From: Phocaeicola_A sp045647865
GTDB lineage: Bacteria > Bacteroidota > Bacteroidia > Bacteroidales > Bacteroidaceae
NCBI GenBank assembly: GCA_045647865.1
Contig: JAZRMW010000054.1
Span: 46,795 to 110,794 of the forward strand
Length of the DNA stretch: 64,000 bases
Direction of reading: 5' to 3'
Below, piece by piece: positions 52,732 to 61,372 of the stretch (positions are counted from its first letter, which is position 1; every line of letters starts with the position of its first letter). The position numbers and the translations under genes were made by a program. The notes beneath the pieces were generated by a model. That model saw only the letters and a program-made list of their open reading frames with translations. It did not search any database and was not told where the DNA came from.

Positions 52732-54627
52732 TTAATAATTTTTATCTACAGTACCTCCATCGGTATATACCGGATTCTGTACCAACATGAAGTTTACCTC
52801 CATCTCATTCTGTTGGATAGGCATGTATAGGTACGGTTCTGTAGGCATCTTGGATGTCACACCCGAACCACCACCGGAAGTATATTTACGTGCTATCAGT
52901 TTCAGCATGCCATCGTAGTTCTTGGCAAAGTTTCCACCCTGCATACCCAGGATGACATCATAGCGTACATCCGTAGTATGACGGTAGTTGTAGCGCAACA
53001 TATCGAACCAACGCTTGCCTTCGAAACAAAGCTCACGGGCACGTTCATCCATTACCAAGACTTCCAATTCGTCTGCCGTAGCAGCAAAACCACTGAAGAT
53101 TGCAGCCTGCTGACGGGCATAAGCAGACATGTCACCACCTTCTGCATACTCAGCACTTGACACCGCATACTTGGTTGAGTCAATATTGTTGTACTTTGTA
53201 TAGTCGATAGAAGCACGGTTGTTTACAATCTGAGCCTGACGGGCTGCCGTCACATTGCAAGCCGAAATCAACTGGTTCACGTCATACATACGCTTGGCAA
53301 TCTCCAACGAGTCAGCAACTGTATTCGCAGCAGCCATCTCCTCTGCAAGGTTCGTATTCGCCTTATAATTCAACAGCGCTTTCTGCACCAATGCTTCGGC
53401 CTTCATCAGCATCACATCTGTCACACGATAGATAATCCAGTTTTGGTTGTAGTTTGCAAACGGACGATCCTGTTTAGTCTGGGCTTTCGGTTCCTGATTC
53501 ATGGTAGACAAACCTGTCTGTGCCACAAATTTACGGATCATGATATCACCTTCCACCGAACCATTGAAGCTATACACGCTTTCGAATCCACGCACATCAT
53601 ACTTGTAGTTTTCGTGGTTGAAGACATAGTTGTCGCCAGTACCGATAGACTGATATACCGTATTGGTATAGAACTGAGGATACTTACTCGTAGCCGTAAC
53701 CAGATTATACAAGATACCCAATCCCGAATTGTCGGTAAACTGCAACTCCAAGAGAGATTCTGTAGAATTACCATCCTGAGTAAACTGGTCAAAATAAGAA
53801 TAATAGGGCTTCAATCCATAGCCATCGTCATCCAAATCCTGTGCCGAAGAACCCAAACCGGTGTTACCGGTTGCATTCATACGATTCTGACGAATCTGTT
53901 CACAGCAAGCGATACATTTGTCATAGCAACTTTCATCGCCATAAACAGATGCTTTCCACAGATAGACATCAGCCAACAGAGCCAACACACCGTCACGTGT
54001 AAAATAACCGCAACGAGTCCAATCATTGATACTCTGTGAAGAGAGGGTATAGCTCTTCACCTCTTCCAAGTCTGCGATAATCTGGTCGATTACTACATTC
54101 GGAGCCACCTGCGGAACATTCATCTCCTGAGAGCTGTTCTTGTAAACTTCCAGAATCAAAGGAACATCACGGAATACACGTACCAGATAGAAATAGGCCA
54201 ATGCACGCAATGCCTTCATCTGTCCTACATTGTTACGATGGTCACCTTCCAAATAGTTAGGGTCAATATCCATCACACTTTCAGATTTATCGAGCACCAA
54301 GTTGCAACAGTTGATAACCGAATAGAGCTGTGCCCAGTTAGCATAACTGTTGGTAGTCTGTATGTTGGCGGTATAAATCTGATTAAGAGCACTGTTGTTC
54401 AATGCCGAGTTGACATTCAACTCATCCGAGCGGGAAGTCCATACAACCAGATTTTGCTGCAAAGTACTGTTTGCCATGGCAGCATAAGCCCCGTTGACCA
54501 TCATAGCCACATCGCTCTTCGTCTGCCACATATCCTCCTCCACGGTCTTGTTGTCAGGAAGCAGGACGGTATCTACACATGATACCATGCACAAACCGGA
54601 TAATATAATTGATACAATTTTCTTCAT
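52732..54627 (-). CDS. SusD/RagB-family surface lipoprotein (pair 2)
   Basis: The 631-residue protein has a lipoprotein signal (MKKIVSIILSGLCMVSC) and SusD helices (ALRALAYFYLVRVFRDVPLI near residue 135, TDVMLMKAEALVQKA near 400, CFEGKRWFDMLRYNYRH near 540) with the ending PYLYMPIQQNEMEVN. It pairs with the SusC gene just upstream in transcription (54-nt gap). Sequence is clearly different from the first SusD, so the two pairs are not a recent duplication. Confidence 0.93.
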   Translation of the reverse strand: MKKIVSIILSGLCMVSCVDTVLLPDNKTVEEDMWQTKSDVAMMVNGAYAAMANSTLQQNLVVWTSRSDELNVNSALNNSALNQIYTANIQTTNSYANWAQLYSVINCCNLVLDKSESVMDIDPNYLEGDHRNNVGQMKALRALAYFYLVRVFRDVPLILEVYKNSSQEMNVPQVAPNVVIDQIIADLEEVKSYTLSSQSINDWTRCGYFTRDGVLALLADVYLWKASVYGDESCYDKCIACCEQIRQNRMNATGNTGLGSSAQDLDDDGYGLKPYYSYFDQFTQDGNSTESLLELQFTDNSGLGILYNLVTATSKYPQFYTNTVYQSIGTGDNYVFNHENYKYDVRGFESVYSFNGSVEGDIMIRKFVAQTGLSTMNQEPKAQTKQDRPFANYNQNWIIYRVTDVMLMKAEALVQKALLNYKANTNLAEEMAAANTVADSLEIAKRMYDVNQLISACNVTAARQAQIVNNRASIDYTKYNNIDSTKYAVSSAEYAEGGDMSAYARQQAAIFSGFAATADELEVLVMDERARELCFEGKRWFDMLRYNYRHTTDVRYDVILGMQGGNFAKNYDGMLKLIARKYTSGGGSGVTSKMPTEPYLYMPIQQNEMEVNFMLVQNPVYTDGGTVDKNY

Positions 54628-54632
54628 ATTTA

Positions 54633-54667
54633 TGATTTATGATTTATGATTGGTGATTTATGATTTT
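54633..54667. repeat. TGATTTA words, period 7 nt
   Basis: TGATTTA twice, TGATTGG, TGATTTA and TGATTTT stand in tandem at 54633-54667, in the leader of the SusD (pair 2) gene. Same word as at 52672-52699. Confidence 0.6.
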
Positions 54668-54681
54668 CATTCTTCACTCTA

Positions 54682-57600
54682 TCAGAATCCTATGTTCAAG
54701 TTAGCTGTGAAAGATCTGGAACGCGGAGTGCGTGAATTGTCGGTAGCTACACCCCATCCACCGATAGAGATTTCAGGATCTACACCCGAATATTTCGTCC
54801 AGCAGAAAAGGTTGTTCACTGTAACATAGCATTTCAAGTCATTGAGTCCCCATTTCTTGATCATCTTCCTGTCAAAATTGTAACCAATCTGCAGGTTCTG
54901 GAAACGCAAGAATGAACCATCCTCCACATAGCGGCTTGAGCCTTGATAGTTGTAAGCCGAATTGTCATTGTACACGAAGATGGCACGAGGCATCATGGTC
55001 ACATCACCATCCTTACGCCAACGCCAGTTCACAGAAGAGGCTTGGTTGTGGGCTGTTGACATAGATTCCAATCCCAATCGGGCTGCATTGATGACCTCAT
55101 TTCCGTAACGGAACATGAAACGAGCCTTCAAATTCCAATTACCGTAGGTGAATCCTACGTTGAAACCACCACTCAACTTAGGCATACTGTTACCCAAGTA
55201 AACAACGTCAAGTGCATTGATTTGTCCATCTTTGTTAATGTCTTCGTACATGGCATCACCACCTTGGAACTGATAAGTACTATTGGCATCCACAAAATTA
55301 TAAACCATGCGCTGAGGCAGGCCGTTGGACTGCATAATCACTTTACCATCATTACCAATTGCCACAGGGAAGGTCTTTCCTTCTGCCAACATCTGGTTGA
55401 GGTTAGCCTCAAACTCATTGGTATCCCAACCATTCTCTGTACGCAGGTTAGTCAAGTAATCATAAGTATATTGGTAAACACCCTTGAAACGGAAACCGTA
55501 GATAGAACCGAGCGGGTTACCCACCTGAATACGATTCTGGAATCCACCTCTTGAAGTAGCTTGCCATTCAGAGTTCAGAGATGAGAGTACACGATCATCC
55601 ATTTCTACAATCTCATTGTAGTTCTGTGCAATGTTGAAACCTGCACTGAAAGTAAACTTACCGAGTTTCAAGAAGTTCTTGGCATTGACATTCACTTCCC
55701 AACCATCATTGGTCATAGAACCTACATTCTGATAAGCGAGACTTGTATAACCTGTGGTTGTTGGAATCTTCACACCCGACATCAACAAATCCTTGGTATC
55801 CTTGTGATAGAAGTCAAAATCCACCCCAATGATATCGTTAAACAATCCGAGGTTGAAACCCAAGTTGTATGAGGTGGTCTTCTCCCAACGGAGGTCATCC
55901 AACTTCAGACCGTCCATATAGGCACCTGACATACCGTTGTAGCTGTTTCCTCCCAACACGTATGTATTATAGAAGAGGTAGTCAGCATCGGGTCCTTTAC
56001 CTACGATACCCCATGAAGCACGCAAACCGAGCATGGAAATCTGTTTGCGGAGAGGTTCGAAGAATTTTTCGTCGGAGATATTGTAACGCAACGATACACC
56101 CGGGAAATAGGCCCACTTCTGCTTGGGACCGAATTTGGAGTCACCATCGGCACGGAGCGAGAAGCCCAAACTATATATTCCTTTGTAAGAGAAGTGGCCG
56201 TTGTAGAGCCAATACTGTGAATTGGCACGACTGTTACCTGTACTCAATTGATCCAACGCACCGGGAGCTGTCGGTGAAGTAATACCGTCAGGCAATGAGT
56301 ACTGACGAACAGACTGTGAAGTACTTCTCTGTGTACTCATTTCATAACGGGCCAACATGGTCATAGCCAAATCCTCGTTACGGAAGTACGGAGTATAAAC
56401 CAACTCTGCACGACCGTTGACACGCAGACGATTACTTTCACTCTTTTGACTGGTATTGTAATCTGCTCCCTGAGCATACGTATTAGAGGTCAGACCGGCA
56501 GCAGCATAAGCCGGAGTAGAAGAGGCATAGATATCGAAATCGACACGACCGTTTAACGTCAAACGATGTTGGCCATGCTCCAATCCCAAAAGTTCATACT
56601 TGATATTGAAGTCGGGAGTGATACGGTAGGTAGTCTCGTTCTTCCATGCCATAGCAGCATACGCAAGGGGATTACCCAATGAACGTACTGCACGCAATTC
56701 GTAAGAAGAATAGTTACCCGTATAAGGAGTATTTACATTCAAGGTACCTTGAGGGTTCATGATATAGAACTCACCGGTATTGCGTCCGTCAGCATCTTGG
56801 CGATAAACACTCATGTTCGGAGCCAACTTCTGGGCAATAGGAAGCAAATCGGTATAGTTCTTCAAGTTATCCGTATAGGTCAACGCAAAGTTGGTTGAGA
56901 AACGGATACGGTCAGACACGTTGTAGTCGAGCACCAATCGGGTTGACAAACGGTCCAACTCCTGCTGGATGATCGTACCGGTCTGTTTGTCATAACCTCC
57001 AGAGATACGGAACTGCGCCTTTTCACCACCACCTGTAATATTAAGGTTGTAAGAATGCATCGCACCGAACTTGCTCACTTCATCCACCCAGTCAGTGTTG
57101 TTGTTCCAGTTCTCGAATTCAGCCCATGACTTGTCATAGTTGATTTCACGGATGTTGGCTGTAGCCGTATTTGACTGGTTGGGGTTATAGTACTCCTCCT
57201 TCATCAACATGGTGTAATCATCACCGTTGAGCAGGTTGTATCCCTTAGGTTGCCAGTTACCTGTAAACTTGTATGAGAAGTTTACACGCGGTTTACCACG
57301 TGAGCCACGCTTGGTAGTAATCATGATTACACCGTTGGCACCCTTTGAACCCCAAACTGCAGTCGCAGCAGCATCCTTGAGTACATCAATCTTGGCAATA
57401 TCCTCTACATTCACCGAAAGCAATGAAGCGTATTCCTCATCACTGGCATTGGTAAAGTCGAATGTTTCATCGGGATTATCAAAGATTTTGTCATCCACTA
57501 CGATAAGAGGTTCGGCATTACCGTTGATAGAGGTCACACCACGCAAACGCATCGTTGTACCGGCACCCAAGTTACCGGAGTTCATTACGATATCCAAACC

Positions 57601-58068
57601 GGCAATCTCACCTTGCAAAGCCTCATCGGCTGAAGTAAACGACATACCTTCAACCTCAGTAAGATCAAAAGTCTGGCGTGAAATAGTCATTTCACGTTCT
57701 GCAATATTCAAACCTCCGGAACTGACACGGTTGGCACTTACCACCACTTCGGTCAAGGCTGTTGACTCCTCTTCCAAAGTAATATTGAATGTCGTCTGGT
57801 TTCCGATAGGCAATACTTTAGTCTTGCTACCCACATAAGAAATCACCAGTTTGTTCTTCGGATTCTTGATTTCCATAGAGAAGTTACCCATCATATCAGT
57901 CTGCGTAGCACTTACGATACGATTGTCTGCATCCTGCTCTATGACATTGGCCATAATGACAGGTCCCATGGCATCTTCTACCGTACCTGATATGACCTTA
58001 CTCTGAGCCATCACCGCCTGTGCACACACACAGAACAGGGACATCAGTAGGACTTTTAATTTTGACAT
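54682..58068 (-). CDS. SusC/RagA TonB-dependent outer-membrane transporter (pair 2)
   Basis: The 1128-residue protein starts with a signal (KLKVLLMSLFCVCAQAVMAQ), a regulatory-like domain (ISGTVEDAMGPVIMANVIEQ), a plug domain (MRLRGVTSINGNAEPLIVVD near residue 165, GSKGANGVIMITTKRGSRG near 240) and a barrel ending FTANLNIGF. It lies 11 nt after the 976-residue fasciclin-like gene and 54 nt before SusD (pair 2). Confidence 0.95.
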   Translation of the reverse strand: MSKLKVLLMSLFCVCAQAVMAQSKVISGTVEDAMGPVIMANVIEQDADNRIVSATQTDMMGNFSMEIKNPKNKLVISYVGSKTKVLPIGNQTTFNITLEEESTALTEVVVSANRVSSGGLNIAEREMTISRQTFDLTEVEGMSFTSADEALQGEIAGLDIVMNSGNLGAGTTMRLRGVTSINGNAEPLIVVDDKIFDNPDETFDFTNASDEEYASLLSVNVEDIAKIDVLKDAAATAVWGSKGANGVIMITTKRGSRGKPRVNFSYKFTGNWQPKGYNLLNGDDYTMLMKEEYYNPNQSNTATANIREINYDKSWAEFENWNNNTDWVDEVSKFGAMHSYNLNITGGGEKAQFRISGGYDKQTGTIIQQELDRLSTRLVLDYNVSDRIRFSTNFALTYTDNLKNYTDLLPIAQKLAPNMSVYRQDADGRNTGEFYIMNPQGTLNVNTPYTGNYSSYELRAVRSLGNPLAYAAMAWKNETTYRITPDFNIKYELLGLEHGQHRLTLNGRVDFDIYASSTPAYAAAGLTSNTYAQGADYNTSQKSESNRLRVNGRAELVYTPYFRNEDLAMTMLARYEMSTQRSTSQSVRQYSLPDGITSPTAPGALDQLSTGNSRANSQYWLYNGHFSYKGIYSLGFSLRADGDSKFGPKQKWAYFPGVSLRYNISDEKFFEPLRKQISMLGLRASWGIVGKGPDADYLFYNTYVLGGNSYNGMSGAYMDGLKLDDLRWEKTTSYNLGFNLGLFNDIIGVDFDFYHKDTKDLLMSGVKIPTTTGYTSLAYQNVGSMTNDGWEVNVNAKNFLKLGKFTFSAGFNIAQNYNEIVEMDDRVLSSLNSEWQATSRGGFQNRIQVGNPLGSIYGFRFKGVYQYTYDYLTNLRTENGWDTNEFEANLNQMLAEGKTFPVAIGNDGKVIMQSNGLPQRMVYNFVDANSTYQFQGGDAMYEDINKDGQINALDVVYLGNSMPKLSGGFNVGFTYGNWNLKARFMFRYGNEVINAARLGLESMSTAHNQASSVNWRWRKDGDVTMMPRAIFVYNDNSAYNYQGSSRYVEDGSFLRFQNLQIGYNFDRKMIKKWGLNDLKCYVTVNNLFCWTKYSGVDPEISIGGWGVATDNSRTPRSRSFTANLNIGF

Positions 58069-58079
58069 AGTATTATTCT

Positions 58080-61010
58080 TTAAAAGTTGTTAGCTAATTT
58101 TACAAGTTGCTCATAATTCTTTGCAGCATTACGCACGGCGGCTTTGGTACTCCAAGCATCGTCATATCTCTTGCTCTTGTTGAAGCAGAGAGGAGTGCTC
58201 ACCTGATGTACTACTGCGAACGAAGAAACGGCAATGGATTTCGCGCTCTCTCTATTTGTATCAAACTCATAGTCGCGAGTCATCTTGTTTACCAATCGTT
58301 CTGAATCATCTGCATGGATAGTTATCACTTCACCAGACTCATCCGTCACTGTCAACTCACCATCTGTACTCTGGATAGTGATATTCACAGGAATACCAAG
58401 GTCTGAAGAATAGAGAGACTGATAAGTAGCCTGCGGAACCAAATTATCAGCAAATACCGAATTGTTCTGGAAGTGGTAGCGAATAAAGGCACGCAAAGCA
58501 TTGAGTTTGTTCAACACACGGGCTTTGGCTTCCACCAGTTCGTCTTCTCTGGCAAGAAGTTCTTCTTCCTCCATAGCAACGAACAAGTCATAGTCTGCAT
58601 GAATCTCTTCGTAAGTAGGCAATCCCATTCCATAGGCAAGATCCATTGCGGCATTGTCTGGAGCATAGAAGGTGTAGTTGTATCCGTTGAAGAAGTTGAC
58701 GTTCATATCAAGAGCTTTCTTCTCTCTTTCAGAGAATACAACATACTTGAACTGGGGAGCAGTTTCAGGAGAAGTGGAAATAGCAGGTGTACCACTGATA
58801 CCGGCCCATTCGAGCACATCGGTTTCATCGAAAATGGCACACATATCGAGGAACTTCTGGAAACGGTCAATGTTGTTGCTCAACAGTTTGTTGACACTGG
58901 TAATAGAGGGTTGGATGACATTGTCCAAACGGAAAGCCCATCCGTTCTTCTCCTTCCATCCAGTTTCAATCTTGGCAGGAACAGCACCGTTGTCAATCTG
59001 TGCACCACCCAACACTTCACCCGAGAATACACCGTCCACTTCCTTGAAGTTCTTGAGGTAGATGGCACCACCATGCTTGGTCAAGTAATAGTTGTTAACC
59101 ACCTCTTCGCCGGCATCCAATACTACTGTGTTATAGTTCAACAAGTCATACACCTGTGAAGCATAGTCCGAGCCACCAGAAGTACGTACAATGTTCTGTA
59201 CGGTCTCACGGATAGCGGGGTCAATGATACCTGTCACGGGGTCATAGTTGTGAATCTTCACACCGTAGAGAGTCTGTGTACGATCTGTTCCGGCAATCGG
59301 CTCTACGTGAGAATAGAACTCCAATGCACGAGGATTAGCAGAAGCCAATGATACGGGGTCAATGTAACAACCCTGCAAACCTGCATCCGAAGGAATGAAA
59401 TAGAGATAGTTGGCCTTCATTGCCATCAAGTAATAGTACATATCGGCACCGAAGGTTGACTTGCTGGCTCCGGAAGTCTTGTCCTTAGAGAAGAATCCCA
59501 TCACCGACATATCAGGATAGGTAATGGCCGGACCGATAACCGACTGGTATTCATCGGGGGCAATCATAGCCTTCATTTTGTAGATGACACCGTTATTGGC
59601 CACAACTACGTCATATTTTCCATCCGTAATCTGAATATCATTCTTGCTAAGTCCCATGAAGTCGCCCGAACCGTCATTGGTCAGTGTTCCGAACTTACTG
59701 GGTACAGAAGCCACGAAGGAACCTTGAATCAAGTTGTTGACAAAGCTGGTAAGGATACCGTTACCTTTATTGTGGAGGGCATCGAGGTTGTAAGGCAGGT
59801 TTTCCTCGGTATTCTCCAATGTACCGTAAAGGTCGATAAAGTAGGCACCACCGCCACCAGGCAGGAAGTATTCCTTGACAGCCTCATCCGTCGGAGCCAA
59901 AATCGCACCCATATCAGCCAAACTGTTTGCTTCGTTGGTAGAGGGATAGTACTGGTTCCAACCCAAATCCCACTCCAAACGTTTGGTTTCGTCCACCAAT
60001 GTACCAAGGGGATCGGTTACGTTAACAGCACCACCTTGTGAACGACCGGAAGTAAAGTAACGTACCTGGAAGACAGAGTCAATCGTCTGACGACCATTCT
60101 GCAAAGCCCACGCATTGTAGTTGTCGGTGGTTTTCTTATCATAATAAGGTGCACAGAAATAATCGAGAATACGTGAGAACAATTTGGTATTCTCCTCAGT
60201 ACGCATCACCTGTGCAACGTTTCCGGGAGGAAAGAGCACGTCACGTACCTGGTGTACATATCCGTTTGTACAAGTAACATCCTGATTGACAATCTTTGTC
60301 TGGAAGATGTAAGCCGTATCTGAATTGGCAATGGATGCACCTACAGGTTCACCACGCAAGATGCCAAAGTCACTGTCAACACCTGTCGTAGTGATGTTAT
60401 TCGCCAACATCTGTTCACGAGTGAAGTGTACCATCATGGGCTTGGTAGCATCATACACTACATTTACACCTTTGTTGCGATAAACATTCCAGTAAGAATT
60501 GTTTTGAGGCATCAATGTTCCATCAGTCAGTAACGTAATGGAGTCCGTCACACTGATGTTGGTCTCATGCTTGATGGCCACACCGCGATTCACGTTGTTG
60601 TCATCCTGTCTCACATTGGACAACATGCCTGCCAACATGGCATTGTCCAACATCGAAGAGTAGAGAAGCTGTTTCTTCATTCCTTCTGTCAAGTCCTCAT
60701 ACCCTTCAACGGGGTCACCATTCGCCTTTTTGTAAGGACAATTCTCGAAGAAGCGATTAAAAGCCTCATCATTCGCCGGGAAGATAGTCTTACTACCCGT
60801 TCTCGAAAGAACTTCTGCATAGCCCAAATCATCCACCAGACGCAAATAAGTATTGAACGTACCGGTCAGATGAGTTCCATTACGAAGTTCCTCATAAATA
60901 CTCGCGCCAAGCCATGCCGGTTTGGAATCTTCAGGAACCAACAACTCCTTTTGGCAAGAAGTCATCCATCCTGCAGCCACGAGAGATGCACACAAAATGA
61001 GTTTTTTCAT
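58080..61010 (-). CDS. Fasciclin-like (FAS1) lipoprotein, 976 residues
   Basis: Lipoprotein signal (MKKLILCASLVAAGWMTSC). At least three FAS1-type domains: residues ~35-160 (FNTYLRLVDDLGYAEVLSRT, then TIFPANDEAFNRFFE), ~330-520 (ILAPTDEAVKEYF) and ~720-880 (FQKFLDMCAIFDETDVLEWA, then YTFYAPDNAAMDLAYG). No enzyme motif. It heads the SusCD/fasciclin transcript and is the largest of the three such lipoproteins. A surface-exposed binding role is inferred. FAS1 domains elsewhere mediate adhesion, but nothing in this sequence identifies the partner. Confidence 0.8.
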   Translation of the reverse strand: MKKLILCASLVAAGWMTSCQKELLVPEDSKPAWLGASIYEELRNGTHLTGTFNTYLRLVDDLGYAEVLSRTGSKTIFPANDEAFNRFFENCPYKKANGDPVEGYEDLTEGMKKQLLYSSMLDNAMLAGMLSNVRQDDNNVNRGVAIKHETNISVTDSITLLTDGTLMPQNNSYWNVYRNKGVNVVYDATKPMMVHFTREQMLANNITTTGVDSDFGILRGEPVGASIANSDTAYIFQTKIVNQDVTCTNGYVHQVRDVLFPPGNVAQVMRTEENTKLFSRILDYFCAPYYDKKTTDNYNAWALQNGRQTIDSVFQVRYFTSGRSQGGAVNVTDPLGTLVDETKRLEWDLGWNQYYPSTNEANSLADMGAILAPTDEAVKEYFLPGGGGAYFIDLYGTLENTEENLPYNLDALHNKGNGILTSFVNNLIQGSFVASVPSKFGTLTNDGSGDFMGLSKNDIQITDGKYDVVVANNGVIYKMKAMIAPDEYQSVIGPAITYPDMSVMGFFSKDKTSGASKSTFGADMYYYLMAMKANYLYFIPSDAGLQGCYIDPVSLASANPRALEFYSHVEPIAGTDRTQTLYGVKIHNYDPVTGIIDPAIRETVQNIVRTSGGSDYASQVYDLLNYNTVVLDAGEEVVNNYYLTKHGGAIYLKNFKEVDGVFSGEVLGGAQIDNGAVPAKIETGWKEKNGWAFRLDNVIQPSITSVNKLLSNNIDRFQKFLDMCAIFDETDVLEWAGISGTPAISTSPETAPQFKYVVFSEREKKALDMNVNFFNGYNYTFYAPDNAAMDLAYGMGLPTYEEIHADYDLFVAMEEEELLAREDELVEAKARVLNKLNALRAFIRYHFQNNSVFADNLVPQATYQSLYSSDLGIPVNITIQSTDGELTVTDESGEVITIHADDSERLVNKMTRDYEFDTNRESAKSIAVSSFAVVHQVSTPLCFNKSKRYDDAWSTKAAVRNAAKNYEQLVKLANNF

Positions 61011-61220
61011 AAAAGCTTTATAAATAATTAGTATATTAGTCTTATTTTCAGTTAATTAAGGATTTTAGCCATGTCGTGCAGACGCCTCCACACGACAAAA
61101 CAGTATTATTAACCTGCAAAAAAACAAAAAAATAACAACTCTCACAACTTTTTAACAGAATATTTTCAATATGGGAACAAAAAGAGCGTGTACGCAAACG
61201 GAATACAATAAGGCGGGTAA
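61011..61220. other. Leader of the SusCD/fasciclin operon
   Basis: No gene. A GTCGTG...CACGAC hairpin lies near 61073-61095. A T-rich stretch ending TTTGCA on the minus strand near 61116-61135 is a poor match to the -7 consensus but is the best promoter candidate found. Confidence 0.35.
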
Positions 61221-61221
61221 A

Positions 61222-61316
61222 CTTATTAGGCCAATTGGGCCAATTAAATTGGACTAATTGGGCTTATTGGACCAATTAGGCCTATTAGCCCCATTGGTCC
61301 AATAAACCCAATAACA
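61222..61316. repeat. CCAATTGG word array, period 9 nt
   Basis: Seven consecutive 9-mers from 61254 to 61316 follow C(C/T)NATTGGN or its complement (CTAATTGGG, CTTATTGGA, CCAATTAGG, CCTATTAGC, CCCATTGGT, CCAATAAAC, CCAATAACA). Before a 5-nt shift a further three such words start at 61222, 61231 and 61240. The array lies just beyond the terminator of the next gene (61313-61346). Confidence 0.8.
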
Positions 61317-61346
61317 AAAAAGGGGCGTGCCATGCGGCACACCCCT
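61313..61346 (-). terminator. Terminator of the large secreted protein gene
   Basis: AGGGG at 61321-61325 pairs with CCCCT at 61342-61346, and GTGCC at 61327-61331 with GGCAC at 61336-61340, around ATGC. A T-run follows on the minus strand (61313-61321). It begins 27 nt after the stop codon. Confidence 0.85.
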
Positions 61347-61372
61347 ATCATTATGAAAGAATCAGCAAATGA

